From: Alkalisalibacterium limincola
GTDB taxonomy: Bacteria; Pseudomonadota; Gammaproteobacteria; Xanthomonadales; Xanthomonadaceae
Direction: 5' to 3'
Assembly (NCBI RefSeq): GCF_008017755.1
Contig: NZ_VRTS01000003.1
Coordinates: forward strand, 1-64,000
DNA: 64,000 bases
The notes under the pieces: model-generated
Databases searched by the model: none
Told to the model about the DNA's origin: nothing
The model's input: the letters and a program-made list of their open reading frames with translations, nothing else
Program-made: the position numbers and the translations under genes
In this document: piece after piece, positions 44,530-54,305 of the stretch
Numbering within the stretch: position 1 is the first letter of the stretch
Layout: every line of letters starts with the position of its first letter

Positions 44530-46632
44530 ATGTCCGGTGTGGCCAGGCGCAAAGACGATTCGGGTGCGCCCGCGACATGGTGGGCCCGGCTTGCTGGCGG
44601 CATCCTTGTGTTGGTTCTGGTGTCGCTGGCGCTGGTGCGGGCGGAACTCGGCACGCGCCTGGATGGCTTCACGATCGACGAGCCGTGGCACATCGTGGCC
44701 GGGGCCAGCTACGCGCGCACCGGCGACTATCGGATCAATCCCGAGCACCCACCCCTGGTGAAACGGTGGGTGGGCGCATGGATGCCGGAGGCACTGCTGC
44801 CGCTGCCACCGCTCCAGGTGGTGCAGGACAAACCCCAGGAGCGGGAGCTGGTCGAGGCGACGGTGTTCGCCAGCCCGGACGTGGATGCCGTGCAGGAGCG
44901 CGCCCGTCGGGCCGCCATGGCGCTGAACGCACTGTTGCTGATGGCGCTGGCCCTGGTCTGCTGGCGCGCGCTCGGGTTTCCCGTCGCGGCGGTGTTGCTG
45001 GTCCTGGTTCTGGTGGAGCCGACGCTGCTGGCCCATCTTCCCCTGGTCATGACGACCTGCCGGTGGCGCTGACCTTGTTGCTGGCCGCGTTGGCCTGTGG
45101 AATGTTCGTTTGGCGCTGGCAATGGCGTTGGGCGGTAGCGCCGGTATCGCCATCGGGCTCGCGCTGGCCAGCAAGCATTCGGCCCTGCCGGGGATCGCCG
45201 CGCTGGGCGTGGCGCTGCTGGCCATGGTCCTGGTCAACCTGGTCGCCAACGGTTGGCACGCTGCGTTCCATCGGGCGGTGAAGCTGTCGGTGGTGGTGGT
45301 CGTGTCCGGCCTGGTGGTCTGGGCAGCCTATGGATTCCAGTTCACCGCCGGTCCCGACGGCAGCGACCACTACAACCGGACGCTCGAGCAGAAGCTCGAC
45401 GACCTCCAGTCGCCGGCAATGGCGCAGGGGATCCGCATCCTCGACCGATCCGGCGCGTTGCCGCGGCCCTACCTGTGGGGCTTGGCCGACACGGTGCGCG
45501 CGGCGTGGACGGGCGGGGGCAGGCCGAGCATCGCCTGTGGGGCGTGGATCACGCCGGGCGGCCGCCTGCCCATGCCTGGCCCAGCCTGGTGCTGTCGAAG
45601 CTCCCGCTGGCCTTGGTGGTGCTCCTGCTGGTGGGCGGTATCGCGCTGGCGGTGCGGTTGCCGGTTTCCTCGCGCGCGCGCAGCGCATTGGCGATGGTGC
45701 TGGTCATGGCTGCCGGCTACGCGCTTGCGTTGCTGTTGTCCAAGGGCACCTACGCCGGTATCCGCCACGCATTGCCGGTGCTGATGGCGATGCTGCTGCT
45801 GGCCGCCGTCGGACTGTCGATGCTGTGGCGCGCGGACGGGCGCGCACGGGTGCCCGGCATGGCCCTGGCGGTTGGCGCATGGGCGCTGGCGGTGGCCACG
45901 ACGCTGGGCGAGCCACGGCTTTACGAGTTCCACAACACCCTGGCGGGCGGCCATGTGGACGCGTGGCGGAACTTCCGCAACGAGAGCGTGGACCTTGGGC
46001 AGCGCATCCGCGAAGTCGCACGCTTCCACGACGAGGTGGTGGTCGGTTCGGGCCAGCCGCTGTACCTGTTCTACCGGGTCGGTGAGCCGGCCACGCGCCA
46101 CTACCTGCCCGGCGAACGCAAGCTGGTTGACTCGATCCACGATGAACACGCCTTTGGCGAGTGGGAAGGCTGGTTCGTCTTCCCCATGCCCTATACCGAG
46201 CCCGAGCCGCGTTCGGACTGGGACCCCGCCGAGATCTTCGCCAACCTCGAGCTGGTGCAGAGGTTCGGGCATGTCGGGGTGTGGCAGGGACGCCTGAACC
46301 ACCCACGCATGTGGGCGGGGTCGATGAGCGCGCGGGTGTGGGAGTACATCTACCAGCAGGGCGGCGACGACTGGGGTCTGGTCGCCCGGCGCCTGGACCA
46401 GGTGCTGGCGCTCAATCCCCACGCCTACTTCGCCGCTTTCGAGCTCGGAAACGCACGGCTCCGGCTGGGAGAGCGCGAGGCTGCGGTCGCCGCCTACCGG
46501 CGGGTGCTGGAACAGGACCGCTTCCCGATGGACCCCGACTTCGTCGCCCGGCTGTCGGCACACGTCCAGATCATCGAGCAGTCCAGCGACCTGGCCCACG
46601 TCTCGCCCATGCGCTCGCCGTTCCTTGAGTAG
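44530..46632 (+). CDS. PMT-type glycosyltransferase with C-terminal TPR (three frameshifts)
   Basis: Read across three breaks it spans about 701 residues. The first part has TIDEPWHIVAGASYARTGD and NPEHPPLVK, the acidic and PHPPL-like motifs of family 39 (ArnT/PMT) transferases, followed by many membrane helices. Frame is lost at about 45053 (VMTDLPVALTLLLAALACG resumes), near 45110 (LALAMALGGSAGIAIG resumes) and in a G run at about 45519 (GQAEHRLWGVDHAG resumes). Each fits one missing base. The C-terminus is a soluble domain with a TPR (LNPHAYFAAFELGNARLRLG). It would move a sugar from a polyprenyl donor to an acceptor outside the membrane; the substrate is unknown. Confidence 0.72.
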
Positions 46633-46697
46633 GGCCAAGGCCGGAAACAGCGCACGGAAGCAGGTAGAGTCGGGGGGCACCGCAGGGAGACGTTGTG

Positions 46698-47468
46698 ATG
46701 GGTCGACAGCAGGGCGAGGGCGCCAGGCAGGCGAGCGTGCATCGGATGGTGATGCCCGGCCACGTATGCCCCTATGGGCTCAAGGCCGTGGACCTGCTCA
46801 GGCGCAAGGGCTACCAGGTGGACGACCACCACCTCACCTCGCGCGAGCAAACCGAGGCGTTCAAGCGCGAGCATGACGTGGAGACCACGCCGCAGGTCTT
46901 CATCCAGTCGGAGCGCGTCGGGGGCTATGACGCGCTGCGCAAGCATTTCGGCCTGGAGGTGGTCGAGGAGGGCGACACCACCTACCGCCCGGTCGTGGCC
47001 CTGTTCGTCGTCGCCGCGCTGCTCGGGCTGTGCGTGAGCTGGGTGGCGTTCGGCACGGTCCTCACGATTCGCAGCGTGGAGTTCTTCGTCGCGATCGCGA
47101 TGACGCTGCTCGGGCTCCAGAAGCTCAAGGACGTCGAGTCCTTCAGCACGATGTTCCTCAACTACGACCTGCTGGCCAGGCGCTACGTGCCCTATGGCTA
47201 CTTCTATCCCTACGCGGAAACCGCCGCAGGGCTGCTGATGCTTGCAGGCGTGCTGATCTGGGTGGCGGCACCGCTTGCGCTGTTCATCGGAAGCGTAGGC
47301 GCGGTTTCGGTGTTCAAGGCGGTCTACATCGACAAGCGCGAGCTCAAGTGCGCCTGCGTGGGCGGCGACAGCCAGGTGCCGCTGGGATTCGTGTCGCTGA
47401 CCGAGAACCTGATCATGGTGGCGATGGCGGTGTGGATGCCGCTGAGGATGTTCGTGCTTTCACATTGA
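46698..47468 (+). CDS. Glutaredoxin-MauE fusion membrane protein
   Basis: A 256-residue protein. Residues 15-80 are a glutaredoxin domain with a monothiol-like HVCPYGLKAV (Cys24, Gly27 in place of a second Cys) and TPQVFI with GGYDAL for glutathione binding. Four membrane helices of the MauE/DoxX-like kind follow from about residue 95, and CACVGGDSQVPLGF adds a Cys pair near the end. It probably passes thiol reductant across the membrane. AGGGAGA precedes the ATG. The last 56 bases overlap the convergent TlpA-like gene. Confidence 0.82.
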   Translation: MGRQQGEGARQASVHRMVMPGHVCPYGLKAVDLLRRKGYQVDDHHLTSREQTEAFKREHDVETTPQVFIQSERVGGYDALRKHFGLEVVEEGDTTYRPVVALFVVAALLGLCVSWVAFGTVLTIRSVEFFVAIAMTLLGLQKLKDVESFSTMFLNYDLLARRYVPYGYFYPYAETAAGLLMLAGVLIWVAAPLALFIGSVGAVSVFKAVYIDKRELKCACVGGDSQVPLGFVSLTENLIMVAMAVWMPLRMFVLSH

Positions 47469-48267
47469 AGCGCTGCTGCAGCGTGTGGGCCAGGGCGGCC
47501 TCGGTCAGTTCGCCCATGTGTGTGTCGGCAAGGCGGCCATCGGCATGGAAAAACAGGGTCGTTGGCAGTCCCCGGGCGCCGACCTCCTGCATGACCCGCG
47601 AATACGGGTCGAGCAGCATGTTCTCGAAGGACAGTCCGGACTGCTCGAGGTAGTTTAGGACCTCGATGGGAGACTCGCCCTGGTTGACCAGCACGAAGTT
47701 CACCCCTGGGAATCGATGTTGGGCGGCGGCCAGCACCGGCATCTCGCGGCGGCACGGGGGGCACCAGGTGGCCCAGAGGTTCACCACCATCGGTCGCCCG
47801 GTGTATTCGTGCAGTTGAACGGGGGTGTGGTCCAGGAGGGACAGCTCGGCCTCGGGCATCTGGACCATTGATCGCTGCAGCATCAGTACCGTGCCCGCCA
47901 GGAGCGCCCACGCCGCGATTCCAGCCATGAAGCCGATCAGCACCGGCTTGCGCAGAACCGGCTTGGCGCGCAGGCGCCAAAAGGCGAGCGCCAGGCCGGC
48001 CACGATGCCGACCCAGGGAATGAAACCGCCGTCGCCTATTCTCAGGATCGACCAGGGAGCCTCGAGGTAGGACTGCCACCACAGCAGCACGAAGCCCACG
48101 CGTGCCGCCACCAGGCCCACCAGCAGCGCGTCGGTGACGTGCGATGCCACCTCCGACCACGGGCGGGGCACGAGGCCGCGTGCAAGGCGCGCGCCGACGG
48201 CAACGGCAATGGCCGCTGCGGCCAGGACGATGAAGAGGACGAGGGGAAGGGGACCGGCGCTGATCAC
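47413..48267 (-). CDS. TlpA-like thioredoxin fused to membrane segment
   Basis: A 284-residue protein. The first 130 residues hold about four helices with RIGDGGFIPWVGIVAG, reminiscent of a truncated Lgt-like membrane domain. The second half is a TlpA/ResA thioredoxin with NLWATWCPPCRREMP (Cys169, Cys172) and RGLPTTLFF (cis-Pro). The GTG start overlaps the TGA of the MBL-rhodanese gene (GTGA), fixing the start. It is a periplasmic thiol reductase probably serving sulfur metabolism with its neighbour. Confidence 0.83.
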   Translation of the reverse strand: MISAGPLPLVLFIVLAAAAIAVAVGARLARGLVPRPWSEVASHVTDALLVGLVAARVGFVLLWWQSYLEAPWSILRIGDGGFIPWVGIVAGLALAFWRLRAKPVLRKPVLIGFMAGIAAWALLAGTVLMLQRSMVQMPEAELSLLDHTPVQLHEYTGRPMVVNLWATWCPPCRREMPVLAAAQHRFPGVNFVLVNQGESPIEVLNYLEQSGLSFENMLLDPYSRVMQEVGARGLPTTLFFHADGRLADTHMGELTEAALAHTLQQRFNVKARTSSAASTPPSPP

Positions 48268-49643
48268 GCCTCCGAGCGGTCCAGCATCGAGCAGTCCAGC
48301 GCCTCGCACGCAGCCATCGAGCCGAAGGCATTGGCGACGTCCTCGAAGCCGTGTGCCTTGAGGATCGATGCGGCCACGATCGCGCGCTGGCCGCTGCCGC
48401 AGAAGGTGACCACGGGCATGTTGCGGTCCAGTTGGCCGATCTCATCGGGCAGATGGCCGAGGAAAACGTGCCGGGCGCCCTTGAGCCGCACTTTCCTGAA
48501 TTCAGTGATCTTGCGAACGTCCAGCAATGTGAATTCCTCGCCTTGCTCCAGCCTTGCGTTGAGTGCGCCTGCGTCGATGGCATCGACACTGCCGTAGTCG
48601 CGACCGCTGCTTTGCCAAGCGGTCAAGCCGCCCTTGGCGTAGCCGGCGATCGATTCGAACCCCATCCGGATGAGATGTCGCACGGCGAGGTCGAGCTCGG
48701 TCTGTGTGTCGGTAAGCAGGACAAGTTCCCTTCCGTACTCGAGCAGGTAGCCGCCATAGGCGGGCAGCAGGTCCAGTGGAATCGACAGGCTGCCGGGAAT
48801 GAACGAGGACGCGAACGCCTCGGGGCTGCGAAGGTCGAGCAGCAGGGCGCCGGACTCCGTGCGCTTCGCCACCTCGCCGGCACTGAGTGGGCGAGGCACG
48901 GGAAGCGGCCCGAGCAGCGGTGGGCCCTCGAGGTTGTACTCCTCCATCTTCTTGAAGTACCTGGGCTGGTAGTGGTGCTCCTCCATTTTCTTGCGGACGA
49001 AGCGCTCGCGGTCCTGCACCTGCAGCATCGGGCTGTGCGCACGCTCGTGGCCCAGCGTGGAGAACTCGCGCGAAGCCATGTTCTCTCCGCAAACCGAGCC
49101 GGCGCCGTGGGCGGGGTAGATCAGGGTCTGGTCGCCCAGCGGCAGCAGCTTGTTGAACAACGTGTCGTAGAGTGCCTCGGCCATCTCGCGCTCCCGACCC
49201 GACACGAGATCGGTGCGACCGACATCGCCGATGAAGAGGGCGTCGCCGGTGAACACGCCGACCGGGGTGTCGCCCTGGTTGCTGTCGCGCAACACCAGCG
49301 AGATGCTCTCCGGGGTGTGGCCGGGGGTTTCGAGGATCTCGAGCCTGAGTGCACCGCATTCGAAAGTGTCGCCTTCCGTGACACTGTCGCCATAGCCGAA
49401 ATCCAACGCGGCGCCATGGTGGATGCGGGCGCCGGTCAGGCGCGACAGCTCCAGGGAGCCGATGACATAGTCCTCGTTGCGGTGGGTCTCGAAGATGCGG
49501 GTGATGTGCACGCCCTGGCTTGCGGCGATGTCGACATAGACCTGGCAGTCGCGGCGCGGGTCGACGACGAAGGCCTCGTTGCCGTCGCCGAAGATCCAGG
49601 ACAGGTGTGCCAGGCCTTCGGATTTGATCTTCTTGAGGAACAT
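48264..49643 (-). CDS. MBL-fold/rhodanese fusion with altered metal motif
   Basis: A 459-residue protein like persulfide dioxygenase-rhodanese fusions. The MBL domain (1-240) keeps His109, Asp134 and His179, but the usual HxHxDH reads THRNEDY (His54, Asn56, Asp58, Tyr59), so two histidines are replaced. The first rhodanese domain (about 255-345) lacks the catalytic Cys; the second (about 355-455) has Cys415 in FCGSGQR. The start is the ATG seven bases after AAAGGAG; two earlier in-frame ATGs sit at or before that site. It may oxidise or transfer persulfide sulfur, possibly with one metal or none. Confidence 0.85.
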   Translation of the reverse strand: MFLKKIKSEGLAHLSWIFGDGNEAFVVDPRRDCQVYVDIAASQGVHITRIFETHRNEDYVIGSLELSRLTGARIHHGAALDFGYGDSVTEGDTFECGALRLEILETPGHTPESISLVLRDSNQGDTPVGVFTGDALFIGDVGRTDLVSGREREMAEALYDTLFNKLLPLGDQTLIYPAHGAGSVCGENMASREFSTLGHERAHSPMLQVQDRERFVRKKMEEHHYQPRYFKKMEEYNLEGPPLLGPLPVPRPLSAGEVAKRTESGALLLDLRSPEAFASSFIPGSLSIPLDLLPAYGGYLLEYGRELVLLTDTQTELDLAVRHLIRMGFESIAGYAKGGLTAWQSSGRDYGSVDAIDAGALNARLEQGEEFTLLDVRKITEFRKVRLKGARHVFLGHLPDEIGQLDRNMPVVTFCGSGQRAIVAASILKAHGFEDVANAFGSMAACEALDCSMLDRSEA

Positions 49644-49764
49644 GTCCATCTCCTTTGGCAACGCCGGTAAGCCAGCAGGCAGGCGGGTCCGGATCCACTT
49701 TAGCTATCGCCGGCGTTAAGCTGCTGTGGAAACCCTGGAATGCAGAACTCGGAAGGAATCCCGG

Positions 49765-50139
49765 ATGAGCACGAACGGAGGAACGGAAAAAGCCGGGGCC
49801 GACCGGACCGACCTGGCGGAAGACCGCACTCGGCTGGCCATCGAGCGCACCTTCGCAGGATGGATGAGGACCTCGATGGCGATGGTGGTGCTTGCGTTGG
49901 GCCTGCGTGCGCTGATGCGCAACTTCGAGCCGGACTGGATCCCGAAACTGGCGGGCACCGCACTGATTTTCGCGGCTGCAATCGTGGCGGTTTCCGGTTG
50001 GCGCCGCGCGATCGCCGTACTGGGCCGCCTCGAGTCCCATGTGACGGAGTCGACCCCGAACGGGTGGTTCAGCGTGGTCGCGGGGCTTGTCATCGCTTCC
50101 TACGCGGTGATTGCCGTGCTGATCTGGCTCGCGTTCTAG
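49765..50139 (+). CDS. DUF202 family membrane protein
   Basis: A 124-residue protein with the DUF202 start LAEDRTRLAIERTFAGWMRTS followed by three helices. Such YidH-like proteins are short inner-membrane proteins without assigned activity; some domains link to stress or vacuolar transport. GGAAGGA lies seven bases before the ATG. Confidence 0.85.
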   Translation: MSTNGGTEKAGADRTDLAEDRTRLAIERTFAGWMRTSMAMVVLALGLRALMRNFEPDWIPKLAGTALIFAAAIVAVSGWRRAIAVLGRLESHVTESTPNGWFSVVAGLVIASYAVIAVLIWLAF

Positions 50140-50238
50140 GCCGATCCGTCGCGTTATCCGGGGTTTCGTCGCAAACGGGGCGAAATGGCTTCCGGTGCTG
50201 GGTATGCTCGATCGCAATCCCAAGCTGGTGGCCCCATC

Positions 50239-51492
50239 GTGATCAAGAGCCTTGTCTTCGTCCTGCGCATCAGCCTCGCCTGGTTGCTGGCGGTGGTGCT
50301 GTTCTCGGCGCTGTGGTCGGAGCTGCCCGGGCTGGGCCGGCTGGAATGGCCGGTGGCGCTGGCAGGCACGCTGACGATGGCGCTGGTGGTGGCCGGCGCG
50401 ATTTCCCATCTCGGGCGCGTGCACCTGGTGGCGGGGCGCATCGACAAGGAGGCGCTGGCCAACCGGCAGCGCCGTCTGGTGGAGATTCCCCTGGAGGCCG
50501 GCGAGGCCTTCGACCTGGTGGAGGCGGCGATCCGGGAGCTGCCGGGCGTGTCCGGCGTGGAGAGCGCCCGCGACAGCCTGCAGGTGCGTGCCCTGGTGGC
50601 GCGCGAGCAGAACTACGACCGACACCCGCTGGGCCGGTGGAACCCGCTGCTGTGGTTCGGCATTCCGCGCAACCGCATCCAGGCCACGGTGACGCCGGGG
50701 GATGACAGCGGCAGCGTGACGCTGATCTGCGAGCCCGAAACCCCCGCCTGGAGCGACTGGTTCCTGGTCGATGACGCGACCAACTTCGAGAACGCCGAGG
50801 CGATCACCCGGGCGCTGAGCCGACGCGTGGCCGAGCGCCGCCGCGGCGAAAAGGCCGAGGCGGCACAGACCGCCACGGAGAAGGAGCTGACCGTGGCCAA
50901 GCTGAGCCTGCTGCATGCGCAGGTCGAACCACACTTCCTCTACAACACGCTGGCCAGCGCCCAGCTGCTGGTGCGCAGCGACCCGCCCCGCGCGGAGGAG
51001 ATGCTGGGCCACCTGATCCAGTACCTGCGCCATTCGCTGCCGCGCACCGACGACGAACTGTCCACGCTGGGCGTGGAGCTCGAACGCGCCCTGGCCTACC
51101 TGGAGATCCTCCGCATCCGCATGGGGCCCCGTCTTGCGGTGCAGGTGGACGTACCCGAGTCCCTGCGCACGACGACGCTGCCGCCGATGATGCTGCAGAC
51201 GCTGGTCGAGAACGCGATCAAGCACGGGCTGGAGCCGCGCACCGCAGGCGGCACCGTGTGGATCCGCGCCCGACGCGCAGACGGCATGGTGTCGATCACC
51301 GTGGCCGACGATGGCGAAGGCCTCAGCACGAAGAATTCCGGCACCGGCATCGGCCTGAAGAACGTGCGCGAGCGCCTGCGGCTGGTCTATGCCGGGGAGG
51401 CGTCGCTGGCCGTGGTGGCGAACTTCCCGACCGGCGTGGCCGCGACGATCATCGTGCCGGCGCACGATGCCAAGGAGACTGCACATGTCTGA
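50239..51492 (+). CDS. LytS-family sensor histidine kinase
   Basis: A 417-residue kinase from a GTG start (VIKSLVFVLRISLAW). Two membrane helices (about 7-25 and 38-58) precede a cytoplasmic region resembling a PAS-like or unique sensor. The His_kinase domain has HAQVEPHFLYNTLASAQ with His232, and the ATPase part has VENAIKHGLEP and GTGIGLKNVRERL. The next gene, its LytTR regulator, overlaps by eight bases. Signals are unknown. Confidence 0.88.
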   Translation: MIKSLVFVLRISLAWLLAVVLFSALWSELPGLGRLEWPVALAGTLTMALVVAGAISHLGRVHLVAGRIDKEALANRQRRLVEIPLEAGEAFDLVEAAIRELPGVSGVESARDSLQVRALVAREQNYDRHPLGRWNPLLWFGIPRNRIQATVTPGDDSGSVTLICEPETPAWSDWFLVDDATNFENAEAITRALSRRVAERRRGEKAEAAQTATEKELTVAKLSLLHAQVEPHFLYNTLASAQLLVRSDPPRAEEMLGHLIQYLRHSLPRTDDELSTLGVELERALAYLEILRIRMGPRLAVQVDVPESLRTTTLPPMMLQTLVENAIKHGLEPRTAGGTVWIRARRADGMVSITVADDGEGLSTKNSGTGIGLKNVRERLRLVYAGEASLAVVANFPTGVAATIIVPAHDAKETAHV

Positions 51493-52261
51493 TCCGATCC
51501 GCACCTGCGTGGTGGCCGAGGACGAGGCCCTGTTGCGCGAATCGCTGCTGGCGCAGCTGCGCACGGCGTGGCCGGCGCTGCAGGTGGTGGCCGAATGCGA
51601 GGATGGCGCCAGCGCCCTGGAGGCGATTGCCGAACACCGCCCCGACGTGGCCTTCCTCGACATCCGCATGCCCGGTTTGACCGGTCTGGAGGTGGCGGCT
51701 GGCGCGGCCGAGGCCAGTCCGTCCACACAGGTGGTGTTCGTGACGGCCTACAACCAGTACGCAGTGGATGCGTTCGAGCGCGGCGCCATCGACTACCTGC
51801 TCAAGCCGATCGCGCCTGACCGGCTGGCGGCCACCGTGCAGCGCCTGCAGGCACGCACGGGGAACCTCGATGCGGCGACCCTGGCGGCGCTGGTGGAACG
51901 CCTGGGGCCGGCGCGCAGGGCCGACGATGCGCCGCCGCCACTGACCTGGCTGACCGCGATGGCGGGCCGTGAAACCCGCCTGGTCCTGGTCGACGACGTG
52001 GCCTATTTCCGGGCCGACAACAAGTACACCACGGTGATGACCGCCGAGGGCGAGGCGCTGCTGCGCACGCCGATCAAGGAGTTGCTCGAGCGCCTGGACC
52101 CGGCGATGTTCAAGCAGATCCACCGCTCCACGATCGTCAACCTCAAGGCCGTGGCCGGCGTGGTGCGCGACGAGAGCGGTCGCGGCACCGTCCGGCTGAA
52201 GAACCGACCCGAGACACTGGCAGTCAGCCAGCCCTTCATGACCCTGTTTCGCCACATGTAG
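51485..52261 (+). CDS. LytTR-family response regulator
   Basis: A 258-residue regulator with a receiver domain (VAEDEALL, Asp59 in FLDIRMPG, Lys in YLLKPI), a Pro-rich linker, and a LytTR DNA-binding domain (VAYFRADNKYTTVMT, FKQIHRSTIVNL). The start overlaps the kinase stop and is fixed by the overlap and the SDPIRTCVVAEDE beginning. It most likely regulates its own operon and the secreted gene that follows. Confidence 0.92.
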   Translation: MSDPIRTCVVAEDEALLRESLLAQLRTAWPALQVVAECEDGASALEAIAEHRPDVAFLDIRMPGLTGLEVAAGAAEASPSTQVVFVTAYNQYAVDAFERGAIDYLLKPIAPDRLAATVQRLQARTGNLDAATLAALVERLGPARRADDAPPPLTWLTAMAGRETRLVLVDDVAYFRADNKYTTVMTAEGEALLRTPIKELLERLDPAMFKQIHRSTIVNLKAVAGVVRDESGRGTVRLKNRPETLAVSQPFMTLFRHM

Positions 52262-52305
52262 CCTTCGCCGGGCCCGGCCCGCGCAGGTCTACCGGAGAGT
52301 GACCC

Positions 52306-52698
52306 GTGAACAGATTGATCGCGCTTTTCTATTTCGTCCTGTCGCTGGTGGGCCTTGATGTCGGTGGCAGCAGCTTCGAGCATCGCGCCACCGCCAACGG
52401 CACCGACGTGCTGCTCAGCCGAGCCCACGTGCAGGCCGGGGTGGCACGCTTCGACTGCGTGCACAGCGCCAGCGGCGAATGCCACTACATCGTGCTGCCC
52501 AAGGCCTGCGCTGCGACCGATGCGGTCGACCCACCCGACGGCTGCGCGCAGGATCCCATTGCCCGCTTCACGCTGGCGCAGGGCGAAAGCCACCAGGTGA
52601 GCGGCCTGCAGAATTTCCGCCTGTGCGTGGGGCCAGCGTCCGGGCCGGCGGGCGAGCAATGCCAGTCCGCCTCGGCCGGCGCCGATCGCAACGGTTGA
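52306..52698 (+). CDS. Small secreted protein of unknown function
   Basis: A 130-residue protein with an N-terminal helix (LIALFYFVLSLVGLDVGG) and five cysteines in the mature part (FDCVHS, GECHY, KACAA, DGCAQ, LCVGP, EQCQ). The number and spacing suggest disulfides in the periplasm. Directly downstream of the LytTR regulator, so it may be a target. No family recognised. Confidence 0.6.
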   Translation: MNRLIALFYFVLSLVGLDVGGSSFEHRATANGTDVLLSRAHVQAGVARFDCVHSASGECHYIVLPKACAATDAVDPPDGCAQDPIARFTLAQGESHQVSGLQNFRLCVGPASGPAGEQCQSASAGADRNG

Positions 52699-52812
52699 AG
52701 CTGGAGCGGCGCGTCGAAGTGCCTTGGCTGTTCGTCCACGGCCGTGACCTCTGGCACTGCGTACCGGCGGGACCAGGGAGTTGGATGGGAGTTTGATCAA
52801 CGGGAGTTCGCC

Positions 52813-54162
52813 ATGCGTGCCGTCGTGCTGGTTCTTGGTCTGATGCTGGCCCCTCTCGCCGGGGCTTCCCCGATCGCCTTCACCGGTGTGAACGTGGTCC
52901 CGATGGACGAGGAGCGCCAGCTCCCCGACCACACCGTCGTGGTGGACGCCGGCAGGATCGTCGCCGTGGGTCCGGTGGGCGAGGTCGAGGTGCCTGAAGG
53001 GGCCAGGGTGGTCGATGGCCGGGGCCACTGGCTGATGCCGGGGCTGGCGGAAATGCATGGGCATGTACCGCCTGTCGCGCAGGCAGCCGCGCTGGACAAC
53101 GTGCTGGACCTCTTCCTGGCCAATGGCGTGACCACGGTGCGCGGCGTGCTCGGCGAGCCCGGCCATCTGGCGCTGCGCGATTCGCTGGCCTCCGGTGAAC
53201 GCCAGGGACCGCGCCTTCTGACCTCCGGTCCCTCGCTCAACGGCAACACGGTGGGCAGTCCGGAGCAGGCGGTGGAGCTGGTGGAGGCCCAGAAGGCGGC
53301 GGGCTATGACCTGGCGAAGCTGCATCCGGGCCTGACGCTCGAGAACTTCGACGCCATCATGGAGGCAGCGAACAGGGTTGGATTGCCCGTGGTGGGCCAC
53401 GTGCCGGCGGCAGCCGGCATCGAGCATGCCCTGTCGATGGGGATGGCCTGCATCGAGCACATGGACGACTACGTGCGCGGGCTGGTGCCCGAGGACCGGC
53501 CGGAGCGGACGGCCAGCCCGGGCTTCTTTGGCCTGGATGCCGCGATGGCTGCCGACCGCGCACGCATTCCGGTGCTGGTGGAAGCCACCCGCTCCTCCGG
53601 GGCGGCGATCAGTCCGACCGAAACGCTGATGGTGTCCATCCTCGGGTCGACACCCGCGGAGGAGATGCTGGACTGGCCCGAGATGAAGTACGTCGCCCCC
53701 GCGACGAAGGCACAGTGGCAGGCTTCGCGTGCGGGTGCGCAGTCCGCGCAAGGCTTCAGTCGCGAGCGTGCGGACCGGTTCCTGCAGTTGCGCCGGGAAT
53801 TGCTCAAGGCGCTGCACGATGGTGGCGTGCCGATCGTGCTGGGTTCGGATGCACCGCAGGTGTTCAACGTGCCGGGCTTCTCCGCGCACAGGGAAATGGC
53901 GCTGATGGTGGAAGCGGGGCTGACTCCGTTCCAGGCGCTGCGCACGGGCACGGTGGAAGTGGCGCGCCACATCGGCGCGGAAGGCCATCGCGGGGTGGTC
54001 GCGCCGGGAATGGCGGCCGACCTGGTGCTGCTCGGCGCCGACCCGCTGGCCGACATCGCCAACGCCGGCCGCATCGAGGGAGTGATGGTGGCCGGCCGCT
54101 GGTACGACCGCGCCGACCTCGATGCACGCCTGGCGCGGGTCGAGCAGGCCGTCGGCGAGTGA
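52813..54162 (+). CDS. Exported amidohydrolase (imidazolonepropionase-like)
   Basis: A 449-residue enzyme with a signal peptide (VLVLGLMLAPLAGAS). The metal centre is complete: AEMHGHVPP (HxH), AKLHPGL (bridging Lys), VVGHVPAA (His), IEHMDDY (His) and LGSDAPQV (Asp). It belongs to the large amidohydrolase superfamily near imidazolonepropionase and prolidase-like enzymes; the substrate cannot be read. Ends with MAADLVLLGADPL, the usual beta-sandwich return. Confidence 0.87.
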   Translation: MRAVVLVLGLMLAPLAGASPIAFTGVNVVPMDEERQLPDHTVVVDAGRIVAVGPVGEVEVPEGARVVDGRGHWLMPGLAEMHGHVPPVAQAAALDNVLDLFLANGVTTVRGVLGEPGHLALRDSLASGERQGPRLLTSGPSLNGNTVGSPEQAVELVEAQKAAGYDLAKLHPGLTLENFDAIMEAANRVGLPVVGHVPAAAGIEHALSMGMACIEHMDDYVRGLVPEDRPERTASPGFFGLDAAMAADRARIPVLVEATRSSGAAISPTETLMVSILGSTPAEEMLDWPEMKYVAPATKAQWQASRAGAQSAQGFSRERADRFLQLRRELLKALHDGGVPIVLGSDAPQVFNVPGFSAHREMALMVEAGLTPFQALRTGTVEVARHIGAEGHRGVVAPGMAADLVLLGADPLADIANAGRIEGVMVAGRWYDRADLDARLARVEQAVGE

Positions 54163-54305
54163 TCGCCGGTCCCGACGGCCGATGCCTCCGCAGGAGGGCA
54201 GCGAGCCGGTGGGTGCTTCCCCGAGCCTGACCGATGGCGCGCCATTGACGCCCTGCCCATGATTCCCCACGCTGGCTCAGGAGCCTGAGGACAGGGAGAC
54301 CCCGG

